From contig CAZBPM010000018.1 of the NCBI GenBank assembly GCA_964493785.1, forward strand, positions 37,249 to 101,248: a DNA stretch of 64,000 nt, given 5' to 3'. This document shows, piece by piece, positions 32,349 to 40,818 of the stretch. The translations under genes and the position numbers were made by a program. Source of the stretch: Hyphomicrobium_A sp964493785 (GTDB lineage Bacteria > Pseudomonadota > Alphaproteobacteria > Rhizobiales > Hyphomicrobiaceae). Under the pieces are notes generated by a model, which was not told where the DNA came from, made no database searches, and saw nothing but the letters and a program-made list of their open reading frames with translations. Position 1 is the stretch's first letter; the number at the start of each line of letters is the position of its first letter.

Positions 32349-34268
32349 GTGGATAGCGCTCCCAAGACGCCGCTCCTCGACCGCGTAAAGACGCCCGAGG
32401 ATCTGCGCCAGCTCGCTGAGTCCGATCTTCGACAGCTCGCGGATGAACTGCGTGCGGAGACGATCAGCGCGGTCTCGGTGACAGGCGGGCATCTTGGCGC
32501 CGGGCTCGGCGTGGTCGAGCTGACGGTGGCGCTGCACTGGGTGTTCAACACGCCGACTGACCGGCTGATCTGGGACGTTGGGCACCAGACCTATCCTCAC
32601 AAGATCATCACCGGACGGCGCGGCGATATCCGCACCTTGCGCACTCCGGGAGGCCTGTCGGGATTCACGCGGCGGGCCGAGAGCGGGTACGACGCGTTCG
32701 GCGCGGGGCACTCCTCGACATCGATCTCCGCCGGCCTCGGCATGGCGGTGGCGCGTGATCTCGAAGAGCGCGACAACAACGTCATCTGCGTGATCGGCGA
32801 CGGCGCGATGAGCGCCGGTATGGCCTATGAGGCGCTGAACAACGCGGGCGCGCGCGATGAGCGCCTTATCGTCATCCTCAACGACAACGACATGTCGATC
32901 GCGCCGCCGACCGGGGCGCTGAGCGCCTATCTCGCGCGCATGACCTCGAGCGGCACGTATCTGTACCTGCGCGACATTGCCAAGCAGCTCGCCAAGCAGC
33001 TACCGAAGAGCTGGGAGCGGCGCGCGGCCCGCGTCGAAGAATATACGCGCCATCTGTGGCAGGGTGGGGCGTGGTTCGAGGAGCTGGGCTTCTATTACAT
33101 CGGGCCAGTCGACGGTCACGACTTCGACCAGTTGCTGCCGGTGCTGAAGAACGTCCGTGATGCGCGGCAAGGTCCGATCCTGGTTCACGTCGTCACCAAG
33201 AAGGGCAAGGGCTACGCCCCAGCCGAGGCTTCGGACGACAAGTATCACGGTGTGTCCCGGTTCAATGTCGTCACGGGCGCGCAGGTTGTCGCCAAGCCGA
33301 AGGCGCCGACATTCACGCGCGTTTTTGCCGATAGCCTCGTTGCCGAGGCGCAGAAGGACAAGAAGATCGTTGCCATCACCGCGGCCATGCCGGACGGCAC
33401 AGGGCTCGATGTATTCGAGAAAGCTTTTCCCGAGCGCATGTTCGATGTCGGCATCGCCGAGCAGCACGCAGTCACGTTTGCGGCGGGGCTCGCGAGCGAA
33501 GGGTTGAAGCCGTTCGCCGCCATCTACTCGACATTCCTGCAGCGCGCCTACGATCAGGTCGTGCACGATGTGGCGATACAGAAGCTGCCGGTGCGGTTCG
33601 CGATCGATCGAGCCGGGCTGGTCGGCGCCGATGGGGCGACGCATGCGGGCTCGTTCGACGTCACGTATCTGTCCTGCCTGCCAGGGTTCGTGGTGATGGC
33701 TGCGGCCGACGAGGCTGAGCTGATGCACATGGTGGCGACAGCCGCGGCGATCGACGATGGGCCTTCGGCGGTCCGATATCCGCGCGGCGAGGGCTTCGGC
33801 GTGCCGCTGCCGGCGGAAGGTGTTCCGCTGGAAATCGGCAAGGGGCGCGTCGTTCGCGAAGGAACGGCGGTGGCGCTGCTATCGTTGGGGCCGCGACTTC
33901 ACGAGTGCCTCAAGGCGGCGGATCAGCTTGCCGGGTTCGGGTTGTCGACGACAGTTGCGGACGCGCGCTTCGTGAAGCCGCTCGATCACGACCTGATCCG
34001 CCGGCTGGCACAGAACCACGAGGTTCTGGTCACGGTCGAGGAAGGGGCGGTTGGCGGGTTCGGCAGCCATGTCCTGCAATTCCTCGCCGGGAGCGGACTG
34101 CTCGATCGGGGACTCAAGGTACGCACGCTGGTGCTGCCCGATGAGTTTATCGAGCATGGCAAGCCCGACCAGATGTACGAGCAGGCCGGGCTCAACGCCG
34201 GCGGCATCGTGACGACGGTGCTGGGTGCGCTTGGACGCGAGAGCCTTGCTGGTGCGAGTAGGGCTTAG
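32349..34268 (+). CDS. dxs: 1-deoxy-D-xylulose-5-phosphate synthase
   Basis: A 639-residue thiamine-diphosphate enzyme condensing pyruvate and glyceraldehyde-3-phosphate to DXP, the first step of the MEP isoprenoid pathway. Visible motifs: VTGGHLGAGLGVVELTVALH, WDVGHQTYPHKIITGR, the ThDP motif VIGDGAMSAGMAYEALNNAG, GPVDGHDFDQL, FDVGIAEQHAVTFAAGLA and DRAGLVGADGATHAG. The start is a GTG at 32349 (VDSAPKTPLLDRV); the ATG at 32341 is out of frame. Full family length. Confidence 0.97.
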   Translation: MDSAPKTPLLDRVKTPEDLRQLAESDLRQLADELRAETISAVSVTGGHLGAGLGVVELTVALHWVFNTPTDRLIWDVGHQTYPHKIITGRRGDIRTLRTPGGLSGFTRRAESGYDAFGAGHSSTSISAGLGMAVARDLEERDNNVICVIGDGAMSAGMAYEALNNAGARDERLIVILNDNDMSIAPPTGALSAYLARMTSSGTYLYLRDIAKQLAKQLPKSWERRAARVEEYTRHLWQGGAWFEELGFYYIGPVDGHDFDQLLPVLKNVRDARQGPILVHVVTKKGKGYAPAEASDDKYHGVSRFNVVTGAQVVAKPKAPTFTRVFADSLVAEAQKDKKIVAITAAMPDGTGLDVFEKAFPERMFDVGIAEQHAVTFAAGLASEGLKPFAAIYSTFLQRAYDQVVHDVAIQKLPVRFAIDRAGLVGADGATHAGSFDVTYLSCLPGFVVMAAADEAELMHMVATAAAIDDGPSAVRYPRGEGFGVPLPAEGVPLEIGKGRVVREGTAVALLSLGPRLHECLKAADQLAGFGLSTTVADARFVKPLDHDLIRRLAQNHEVLVTVEEGAVGGFGSHVLQFLAGSGLLDRGLKVRTLVLPDEFIEHGKPDQMYEQAGLNAGGIVTTVLGALGRESLAGASRA

Positions 34269-34320
34269 TTTTTTCTCGCGCGCCGACAAGAATCCGGACG
34301 TTGAGCTATAGCCACCTGGC

Positions 34321-34403
34321 GTGGATGGCCGCCTGCGCGGCCATGACGTGATGAGGATGCCGTCTCGCTAAATACCGTCACGGCCGCGGAGGCGGCCGTC
34401 TAC
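34321..34403. repeat. Long imperfect inverted repeat after dxs
   Basis: Left arm 34321-34348 (begins GTGGATGGCCGCCTG) and right arm 34376-34403 (ends GGCGGCCGTCTAC) are 28 bases each and pair at about 24 positions, around a 27-base loop. It could form a large cruciform or terminate dxs mRNA, though there is no T-run. Confidence 0.7.
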
Positions 34404-34473
34404 GCAAGCTTCCGCGCACGCGACATTTTAAGCACGACGTCGATCCGACACTCAGAGCGAGCTGATGGTTGGG

Positions 34474-34494
34474 TCCTCGGGACAAGCCCGAGGA
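34474..34494. repeat. REP-like palindrome
   Basis: TCCTCGGG (34474-34481), ACAAG loop, CCCGAGGA (34487-34494). Similar short GC palindromes occur at the other convergent junctions of the window (19425-19446 and 38077-38102). Confidence 0.65.
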
Positions 34495-34549
34495 TGACAT
34501 TTGGGGCGGTGTTGCGAAGGCCTGCATGGGCCGCTGCCCCTCACCCTAA

Positions 34550-34578
34550 CCCTCTCCCCGTGAAGGACGGGGAGAGGG
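34550..34578. repeat. Rhizobiales-type dispersed repeat hairpin
   Basis: CCCTCTCCCCG (34550-34560) pairs perfectly with CGGGGAGAGGG (34568-34578). The preceding CCCCTCACCCTAAC is the lead-in of a repeat I recall as widely dispersed in Rhizobiales genomes. Confidence 0.65.
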
Positions 34579-34602
34579 AATATCCGAGCGATATGAGCGC
34601 GA

Positions 34603-35334
34603 TCAGATCGGGAGGGAGCCAGACTTGGCGGCGGCATAGCGCTCGCCGACTGCTTTCCAATTCACAACGTCCCACCATGCCTTCAGATATTCAGGCCGGC
34701 GGTTCTGGTACTTCAGGTAGTACGCGTGCTCCCAGACGTCGTTGCCGAAAAGGACATGCTGGCCCTCCATGATCGGGGTGTCCTGGTTCGGCTTGGTAAC
34801 GAGCGCGAGCTTGCCCTCAGGCGTCACGGTCACGAAGACCCAGCCCGATCCGAAGACCTTGCCGCCCTTGGTGTTGAACTCGTCTTTCAATTTGTCGAGG
34901 CCGCCCAAGTCAGCATCGATCGCGGCCGTCAGGTCGCCCTGTGGCGCTCCGCTGCTGCCACCCGGTGCCATGATCTGCCAGAACATCGAATGGTTGGCGT
35001 GTCCGCCAGCATTGTTGCGCACCGTGGCGCGGATGTCGTCCGGCAGCTCCGACAGCTTGGCGAGAATTTCCTCGAGCTTCATCGCGGCGACCTTCGGGTG
35101 ATCCTTCACCGCGGCATTGAGATTTTTCACGTACGCGGCGTGGTGCTTGTCGTGGTGCAGTTCCATCGTCTGGGCGTCGATGACCGGCTCCAGCGCGCTG
35201 AACGAATAGGGGAGCGGCGGCAACTTGAATGGGCCGGTCTCCTCGGCGGCCAGCGACACCCGTGGATAGGCCATGGCGGCCAGGGTTACGGCGGCAGTGC
35301 CACGCAGGAAATTGCGGCGTTCGAGAGCGAGCAT
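34603..35334 (-). CDS. Tat-exported superoxide dismutase, Mn-type
   Basis: A 243-residue Fe/Mn superoxide dismutase with an N-terminal twin-arginine-like signal (LERRNFLRGTAAVTLAAMA, then YPRVSLAAEE), so it should work in the periplasm. Metal ligands: His in MELHHDKHHAAYV, His in GGHANHSMFW, Asp and His in NDVWEHAYYLKYQNRRPEY. The Gly-Gly-His context and GSGWVFV fit the manganese subtype better than iron. The ATG at 35334 is chosen because GGAGG lies just upstream; an extension to 35415 is unlikely. Confidence 0.92.
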   Translation of the reverse strand: MLALERRNFLRGTAAVTLAAMAYPRVSLAAEETGPFKLPPLPYSFSALEPVIDAQTMELHHDKHHAAYVKNLNAAVKDHPKVAAMKLEEILAKLSELPDDIRATVRNNAGGHANHSMFWQIMAPGGSSGAPQGDLTAAIDADLGGLDKLKDEFNTKGGKVFGSGWVFVTVTPEGKLALVTKPNQDTPIMEGQHVLFGNDVWEHAYYLKYQNRRPEYLKAWWDVVNWKAVGERYAAAKSGSLPI

Positions 35335-35445
35335 GGGACCTCCACGGAGCGGGTATGCTGCAAGACAACGAATGAGCCGCACAAACGATGCGTTTGGGCG
35401 GCTCAAAAAGTTCATTTCACGGGAAGTTGATGCCCGGGGGCCGGC

Positions 35446-35928
35446 CTACTCCACCGTGATGGTGATCGGCTCCGACTGCACCGACGGCTCGAACGGTATG
35501 TGGTTCTTGTCGGCGAACACGTCCTGAAGTGTGTGCTTGCCCGGCGGCAGCTCGATCGTCGCCTCGGTCTGGCCCTTGCCGAAATGCCTGTGCGTGTCGT
35601 CGGCCGGGATAGGGGAGTCGTAATCCTCAAGCTTGGTATCAATCAGCAGGTGGTGATGGCCGCTGTCGGGCTCGTCGGAGCCGGCCGGGGCGACCTTCAT
35701 GCCCTCGACGCCAAACTTCACGGTGAACGGGCTCTTGACGGTTGCTCCGTCGATGGGCTCGATGAGCCACGCCTTTGCGCCGGCCGGCGAGGGTGTCCGG
35801 GGGATGGCCTCGGCCGACGGAGAACCTTCCTTGTGTGCCTCGTGGGGCGCCTCCGTCTTCGGAGTGCTGCTGTCCCCGCAGGCGGCGAGCGAGAGTGCGA
35901 AAAGCGTGGCGACGAAAGCGCGGCGCAT
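35446..35928 (-). CDS. DUF4399-type lipoprotein
   Basis: A 160-residue lipoprotein. The signal (MRRAFVATLFALSLAAC) ends in a lipobox LAAC, and a His/Glu-rich linker follows. The domain resembles DUF4399: KAWLIEPIDGATVKSPFTVKFGVEGM, SGHHHLLIDTKL, DTHRHFGKGQTEATIELPPGKHTLQ. Clusters of histidines suggest possible metal binding, but the family is uncharacterised. The ATG at 35928 follows GGAG at about 8 bases; another Met at 35952 is possible. Confidence 0.8.
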   Translation of the reverse strand: MRRAFVATLFALSLAACGDSSTPKTEAPHEAHKEGSPSAEAIPRTPSPAGAKAWLIEPIDGATVKSPFTVKFGVEGMKVAPAGSDEPDSGHHHLLIDTKLEDYDSPIPADDTHRHFGKGQTEATIELPPGKHTLQDVFADKNHIPFEPSVQSEPITITVE

Positions 35929-35998
35929 CGGAAAACTCCGTGGATTGGTCATACAGGACGACGCAGTACAGCCGGGAGAATACCGTAAAGTCGGGCTC

Positions 35999-36739
35999 AT
36001 GCGAATGCGATTGGACATTGCTCTGGTGGAACGCGGCCTGGTGGCCTCGCGGTCGCGCGCCCGCGATCTTATCCGCTCAGGCAAGGTCCGCGTGGGGCCT
36101 GATGTTTGCACCAAGGCGGCGGCGGAGGTTGGCGAGACGATCGAGCTGACGGTGGAGGATGCGGGTGCTGCTCGCGCGGTGTCGCGCGGCGGACAGAAGC
36201 TGCTGGCGGCGCTCGTGGGTTTTGAATTCGATCCGGACGGCCGCGTCGCGCTGGATGTGGGAGCGTCGACGGGCGGGTTTACGCAGGTGCTGCTGGAGCG
36301 CGGCGCCAAAAAAGTCTATGCAGCCGACGTTGGCCATGGCCAGCTGCATCATAGCCTCAAGGCTGATCCGCGCGTTGTCTCCCTCGAAGGGCTCGATGCG
36401 CGACACCTGACGCGCGAAACCATTCACGAGCCGGTCGACGTGATCACTGCCGACGTCAGCTTCATATCGCTCATCAAGGCGCTTGGCCCCGCGTTGGAGC
36501 TTGCCGCGCCGCGCGCGTTTCTGGTCGCGCTGGTCAAGCCGCAGTTCGAGGTCGGTCCGGAGCGTGTCGGCAAGGGCGGCATCGTGCGCGATGAGACGGC
36601 GCGCGAGGACGCCTTGGGCCGGGTGACGGCGTGGCTGGCCTCGCGGCCCGGATGGCGTGTCGTCGGGGCGATCCCCTCGCCTATCAAAGGCGGCTCGGGC
36701 AATGTCGAATACCTCATTGGCGCACTGCACGATGGGTGA
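35999..36739 (+). CDS. tlyA: TlyA-family rRNA 2'-O-methyltransferase
   Basis: A 246-residue protein with an N-terminal S4 RNA-binding domain (MRLDIALVERGLVASRSRAR, LIRSGKVRVG) and an FtsJ-like methyltransferase domain with the SAM-binding DVGASTGGFTQVLLERGA and VDVITADVSFISL. TlyA methylates cytidines in 16S and/or 23S rRNA. The Met at 35999 opens the S4 domain directly; earlier in-frame codons lie inside the divergent lipoprotein gene. Its last 8 bases overlap the start of the next gene. Confidence 0.93.
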   Translation: MRMRLDIALVERGLVASRSRARDLIRSGKVRVGPDVCTKAAAEVGETIELTVEDAGAARAVSRGGQKLLAALVGFEFDPDGRVALDVGASTGGFTQVLLERGAKKVYAADVGHGQLHHSLKADPRVVSLEGLDARHLTRETIHEPVDVITADVSFISLIKALGPALELAAPRAFLVALVKPQFEVGPERVGKGGIVRDETAREDALGRVTAWLASRPGWRVVGAIPSPIKGGSGNVEYLIGALHDG

Positions 36740-37967
36740 CACGCAGGCGCTCGATATCGCCCGTCTGGGCGCACAAGGCGATGGCGTCGCGGACACGCCT
36801 GCGGGGCAGGTGTTCGTGCCGTACGCGCTCGGCGGGGAGCGGGTGCAAGCGGATGTGCGCGGCGAGCGCGGGCGCCTCATCGCGGTGACGGCTCCAAGCC
36901 CGGATCGCATAGCGCCGGTTTGTCGGCACTTCACGCACTGCGGCGGCTGTGCCGTGCAGCACTTGCGCGGGCCGGCGTATCTCGCATGGAAGCGGGAGAT
37001 GGTTGCGAACGCCTTCGCTTCGCGGGGTATCGGCGCGCCGGTGACGCATGTCGTCAGCGTCGGGCAAGGGGCGCGGCGGCGGGCTGCATTCTCAGCTCGC
37101 AGGACGGGGCGCGGTGTTGCGCTCGGCTTTCACGAGGCGAAGGGCGTCGAGATCGTCGACCTGCAGGAATGCCCGGTGACGGCGTCTGCGATCGTCAGGG
37201 CGCTGCCAGGGCTTCGCCGGATGGTCGAGCCGCTGATGTCGCGCCGGGCGCCGGGACGTGTGGTGGTGACGCTGGCGGCAAACGGGCTCGACGTCGCCAT
37301 CGAGGACGTACCGGGAAATCTTGCGCCCGACGTGCTCCAGTTCGTGGCGGGGGAGGCGGCGGCGCTGAAGCTCGCGCGGCTGACGCTCGCAGGCGAGACG
37401 ATCTATCAGTCGACGGTGCCGGCAGTTCGCTTCGGAGCGGCGAACGTGGTGCTTCCGGCGCGGTCATTCCTTCAGGCGGCGCCGGTGGCGGAAGCGGAGA
37501 TGGTGCGCCTCGTAATCGCCGCCGTCGGCGACGCCAAGCGCGTGGCGGACCTGTTCTGCGGGATGGGGACATTCACATTCTCGCTGGCGCAGCGCGCACC
37601 GGTGCTGGCCGTCGACGGCGACAAGCAGGCTATCGCGGCGCTGGAGAGTGCGGCCAAGCGGACGCCGGGACTGAAGCCGATCGAGACCAAGGTGCGTGAC
37701 CTCTTCCGAGAGCCATTGTCGGCGCGCGAACTCGTCGGCTTCGATGCCGTGGTGTTCGATCCGCCGCGCGCAGGTGCGGCAACGCAGGCAGCCTCGCTGG
37801 CCGAGACGAGCATCAAGACGGTGGTGGCGGTGTCCTGCAATCCGGCGACGCTGGCGCGCGACGCCCGCATTCTCATCGATGCGGGATACAAGCTCGAGCG
37901 CGTGACGCCGATTGATCAGTTCCTGTTCTCGCCGCACATCGAGGCGGTGGCGGTATTCCGCCGATAG
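36732..37967 (+). CDS. TrmA/RlmC/RlmD-family RNA m5U methyltransferase
   Basis: A 411-residue class I SAM-dependent RNA methyltransferase. An N-terminal TRAM-like part (DIARLGAQGDGVADTPAGQVFVPYAL) is followed by the 4Fe-4S cysteines CRHFTHCGGC and the fourth in LQECPV. The catalytic half has LFCGMGTFTFSLAQ, the Asp in VVFDPPRAGA and the nucleophile motif VSCNPATLARD. Whether it modifies 23S rRNA (RlmC/D) or tRNA (TrmA) cannot be decided. The ATG at 36732 overlaps tlyA by 8 bases, suggesting coupled translation. Confidence 0.92.
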   Translation: MGDTQALDIARLGAQGDGVADTPAGQVFVPYALGGERVQADVRGERGRLIAVTAPSPDRIAPVCRHFTHCGGCAVQHLRGPAYLAWKREMVANAFASRGIGAPVTHVVSVGQGARRRAAFSARRTGRGVALGFHEAKGVEIVDLQECPVTASAIVRALPGLRRMVEPLMSRRAPGRVVVTLAANGLDVAIEDVPGNLAPDVLQFVAGEAAALKLARLTLAGETIYQSTVPAVRFGAANVVLPARSFLQAAPVAEAEMVRLVIAAVGDAKRVADLFCGMGTFTFSLAQRAPVLAVDGDKQAIAALESAAKRTPGLKPIETKVRDLFREPLSARELVGFDAVVFDPPRAGAATQAASLAETSIKTVVAVSCNPATLARDARILIDAGYKLERVTPIDQFLFSPHIEAVAVFRR

Positions 37968-38076
37968 GCGTGACTTCGCTCTAATTGGCGCCGGATACTT
38001 TACGCGAGCTTATGGGAAGCCGGGCGAGGCTTCATGCTCGCTCCTGCAGCGACCCTCGTCCTCCTGAAGGCCTTCG

Positions 38077-38108
38077 CCATCCCGGTTTTCGTTCCGGGAT
38101 GGTCTTTT
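38077..38108. terminator. Terminator between convergent methyltransferase and gap genes
   Basis: Stem CCATCCCGG (38077-38085) with CCGGGATGG (38094-38102), then TCTTTT. The palindrome can serve both strands. Confidence 0.75.
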
Positions 38109-38134
38109 GCTTGGCAGGGCCGTGCCCGTCAGCC

Positions 38135-39145
38135 TTAGAGCAGCTTGCCCATGGCGACGGCGGTGTCGAGCATGCGGTTCGAGAAGCCCCACTCGTTGTC
38201 GTACCAGGACATCACGCGCACGAGCTTGCCGTCGACCACCTGCGTCTGGGTGGAATCGAAGCTGGACGAGAAGGGCGAGTGGTTGAAGTCGATCGAGACA
38301 AGCTCGTCGGTGACGTAGCCGAGCACGCCCTTCAGCTGCTGCTCGGCGGCGTGCTTCATCGCCTGATTGATCTCCTCGGCGGTCGTCTCGCGGCCGGGGA
38401 TGAACTTCAGGTCGATGACCGAGACATTCGGGGTCGGCACGCGGATCGACGTGCCGTCGAGCTTGCCCTTCAGCTCGGGCAAGACGAGGCCAACAGCTGC
38501 AGCCGCGCCAGTCGTCGTGGGGATCATTGAAAGCGCGGCCGCGCGGGCACGGCGCATGTCCTTGTGAGCCTGGTCGAGGATGCGCTGGTCGTTGGTGTAG
38601 GAGTGGATCGTGGTCATGTAGCCGGACTGGATGCCGACGAGATCGTTCAGCACCTTGGCGACAGGGGCCAGGCAGTTCGTCGTGCAGGAGGCGTTCGAGA
38701 CGACCGTGTGCTCAGCCTTGAGCTGGTCGTGGTTGACGCCATAGACCACGGTGATGTCGGCGCCCTTGGAGGGGGCAGAGACGAGAACGCGCTTGGCACC
38801 GGCGTCGAGGTGCACCTTGGCCTTCTCCTTGTCGGTGAAGATGCCGGTGCATTCCATGACGATGTCGATGCCGAGGTCCTTCCACGGCAGCTTCGAGGGG
38901 TCCTTCTCCGCCAGCACCTTGATGGGGTGGCCGAGGCCGACATCTATGGTGTCGCCGGAAACGGTCACATCGCCCGGGAACGTGCCGTGGACGCTGTCGT
39001 ACTTGAAGAGGTGAGCGTTGTCCTTGGTCGGCACGAGGTCGTTGATGGCGACGAACTGAAGGTCCGTGCGCTTGGCCTCGGCTGCTGCACGCAGGACGTT
39101 CCTGCCGATGCGGCCAAATCCCGAGATCGCAACCTTCAATGTCAT
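38135..39145 (-). CDS. gap: Glyceraldehyde-3-phosphate dehydrogenase, type I
   Basis: A 336-residue NAD(P)-dependent glycolytic/gluconeogenic enzyme. The Rossmann motif is KVAISGFGRIGRNVLRAAAE; the catalytic Cys is in VSNASCTTNCLAPVAKVLND with the His in TIHSYTNDQRILD; the C-terminal landmark is WYDNEWGFSNRMLDTAV. AAGGAGG precedes the ATG at 39145. No pgk or tkt neighbour lies inside the window. Confidence 0.97.
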   Translation of the reverse strand: MTLKVAISGFGRIGRNVLRAAAEAKRTDLQFVAINDLVPTKDNAHLFKYDSVHGTFPGDVTVSGDTIDVGLGHPIKVLAEKDPSKLPWKDLGIDIVMECTGIFTDKEKAKVHLDAGAKRVLVSAPSKGADITVVYGVNHDQLKAEHTVVSNASCTTNCLAPVAKVLNDLVGIQSGYMTTIHSYTNDQRILDQAHKDMRRARAAALSMIPTTTGAAAAVGLVLPELKGKLDGTSIRVPTPNVSVIDLKFIPGRETTAEEINQAMKHAAEQQLKGVLGYVTDELVSIDFNHSPFSSSFDSTQTQVVDGKLVRVMSWYDNEWGFSNRMLDTAVAMGKLL

Positions 39146-39422
39146 CGCGCGTCGCCTCCTTGGCGTGTTCTTTTGTCAGAGAGTGGCGAAAGTCGCGGCC
39201 ATTAACTGGACGCGGACCATGTGTGTCAATGCGGCATCCCCGGGGACGCTGAACAGGGCGCAGAAGGCCGCATCGCAACAAAGTATGACGCGAGATTTCT
39301 GTTGGCTGTGGGCAGCTTCCTGGGCTGCCTTGTTGACGCCTTCGAGCCGCGACACATAAGGTCATGACACGGGAAGGCAGCCGTGGATCGCCAGGGGGCA
39401 TTGGCGGATCTCGGAGGGCTAA

Positions 39423-39695
39423 ATGGCTGAGCGGGTATCGCAAAAAAGCAAGCGGCAGGCAGCACCGGTTCGTCCGGCAGCGCGGTCATCGTCGGCACGC
39501 GCGGCGCCGGCCGCCAGTAAGCGGACAGCTGCGGCGGAGATCGACGCACTCGAGAAAGAGCGCGATCAGCTGAAGGCGCAGCTCGCGGCGGCCAAGGCAC
39601 AACTCATCAAGCTGGAGCAGGCGCGCGACGAGGCGGTCGGGCGGATTGATTGGGCATTAGACTCGCTCCATAACCTCCTAGAAAACGGAGCCTGA
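39423..39695 (+). CDS. Small coiled-coil protein upstream of zapA (DUF4164-like)
   Basis: A 90-residue protein. The first 35 residues are basic and Ala/Ser/Arg-rich, probably disordered; the rest is one long helix with heptads (IDALEKERDQLKAQLAAAKAQLI and onward) ending WALDSLHNLLENG. GGAGGG precedes the ATG. It sits immediately upstream of zapA, a slot occupied in Rhizobiales by short coiled-coil DUF4164 proteins, so a role in division or partnership with ZapA is plausible. Family membership is inferred from position and shape rather than a motif. Confidence 0.8.
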   Translation: MAERVSQKSKRQAAPVRPAARSSSARAAPAASKRTAAAEIDALEKERDQLKAQLAAAKAQLIKLEQARDEAVGRIDWALDSLHNLLENGA

Positions 39696-39732
39696 GCAAC
39701 TCGGGCGGGTGCGCGTCAGTGGCGGTGGAGCG

Positions 39733-39987
39733 ATGGCCGAGGTCGCAATCACGGTAAACGGTCGGTCCTATCGTTTCGTGTGCGAGGACGGCGAGGAAGC
39801 GCGCCTCAAGGAGCTGGCCGCCTATGTCGTCAGTCGGATGGACGGGATAAAGCAAGAGAACCCGAGCATTGGCGACGATCGCCTGCTGCTTATGACGGCC
39901 CTGCTCATCACCGACGACCTCTGGGACGCTACCAGCGGTGAGGCCGCGACCTCCGGGCCAGCCCCGGCTAAAACGGATGCGGCGTAA
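39733..39987 (+). CDS. zapA: Cell division protein ZapA
   Basis: An 84-residue FtsZ-ring-stabilising protein. The N-terminal domain reads VAITVNGRSYRFVCEDGEEARLK (first part shows the typical I-x-GR-Y pattern), followed by LAAYVVSRMDGIKQ and the dimerisation helix DDRLLLMTALLITDDLWDA. The ATG at 39733 follows GGTGGAG. It lies 37 bases after the coiled-coil gene and before the 6S RNA, the standard zapA-ssrS-ygfA order. Confidence 0.9.
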   Translation: MAEVAITVNGRSYRFVCEDGEEARLKELAAYVVSRMDGIKQENPSIGDDRLLLMTALLITDDLWDATSGEAATSGPAPAKTDAA

Positions 39988-40058
39988 AGCCGTTCGGGCA
40001 ATTCACAGATAGCGCCCCGAGCCGCTGGAAAATCCGGCGCCCGTCGTCTACATTCCAT

Positions 40059-40217
40059 TCGCTGCGGGGTGCGTTAGAAGCACATATGTTCCCCGGGGCC
40101 TATAAGATCCGCAAGGGAGCTGTCCCTGGCCGAGACCGTGGTCTCGGACACACGGCGCCCACCTACTCAAGTAGGGACCATCGCGGGATCATCCGCTTCG
40201 ACGGCCACCGCGGCATT
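40059..40217 (+). ncRNA. ssrS: 6S RNA (candidate)
   Basis: A non-coding interval exactly between zapA and ygfA, the conserved location of 6S RNA, the regulator that binds housekeeping RNA polymerase. The ends can pair: GCTGCGGGGTGC (40061-40072) with GCCACCGCGGC (40204-40214), giving about 155-160 nt. Internal elements include TTCCCCGGGGCC on the 5' side, the hairpin CGAGACCGTGGTCTCG, and the hairpin CCTACTCAAGTAGG on the 3' side, matching the long interrupted-hairpin shape. Exact ends are estimates. Confidence 0.78.
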
Positions 40218-40224
40218 TGAATTG

Positions 40225-40803
40225 ATGCAGACTGGCGAGGAAAAACGGGAGGAGAGAGCCCGGGCACTCGCCCGTCGGGCGTCGGCCTTCTCGGCTCACG
40301 GAAGTGGGGCCGGGGAGCGCCTCGCCGAGCATGGGTTGAATTTTCTTCCGATCAGGCCCGGCGCGATCGTGTCGGGCTTCTCGGCGATTCGCGATGAGAT
40401 AAACCCCGGGCTTCTGATGGCGCGTCTCAACGGCGAAGGCCATCAGCTTTGCCTTCCTGTGATGGACGGCAAGGGCAAGCCGCTGGTGTTCCGCGCCTGG
40501 GCGCCCGGCGATGAGATGGGCAAGGTCCAGTGGGGGATCGCCGAGCCGTTGCCGGACAAGCCGGTCCTGGAGCCGGATATCGTGCTGGTTCCGCTGCTGG
40601 CTTTCGACACCGCCGGCTATCGGCTGGGCTACGGCGGCGGCTTCTATGACCGGACGCTGGAGCGGTTGCGTGGCATTAAGCCTGTTGTGGCCGTCGGCAT
40701 CGCCTATGACGAGCTGAAGGTCGACGCGGTGCCGCATCACAGCTATGACCAGCCGCTCGATTGGGTTCTGACCCCGTCCGGCCCCTTCCGTTGCGGCACC
40801 TAG
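40225..40803 (+). CDS. ygfA: 5-formyltetrahydrofolate cyclo-ligase
   Basis: A 192-residue enzyme converting 5-formyl-THF to 5,10-methenyl-THF with ATP. Landmarks are VLVPLLAFDTAGYRLGYGGGFYDR and VAVGIAYDELKVDAVPHHSYDQPLDWVLT, plus FLPIRPGAIVSGFSAI at the substrate side. The start at 40225 (MQTGEEKREERARALARRA) directly follows the 6S RNA; the frame remains open through that RNA to 40138, but that part is not protein-like. Confidence 0.92.
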   Translation: MQTGEEKREERARALARRASAFSAHGSGAGERLAEHGLNFLPIRPGAIVSGFSAIRDEINPGLLMARLNGEGHQLCLPVMDGKGKPLVFRAWAPGDEMGKVQWGIAEPLPDKPVLEPDIVLVPLLAFDTAGYRLGYGGGFYDRTLERLRGIKPVVAVGIAYDELKVDAVPHHSYDQPLDWVLTPSGPFRCGT

Positions 40804-40818
40804 TTACTTGGGCTTTGA

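Larger units (their letters stand above)
34269..34602. other. Repeat-rich region between convergent dxs and superoxide dismutase genes
   Basis: A 334-base interval with no gene. It holds, from left to right, a long imperfect inverted repeat, a REP-like palindrome and a second repeat of a type common in Rhizobiales; each is listed separately. Confidence 0.8.
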
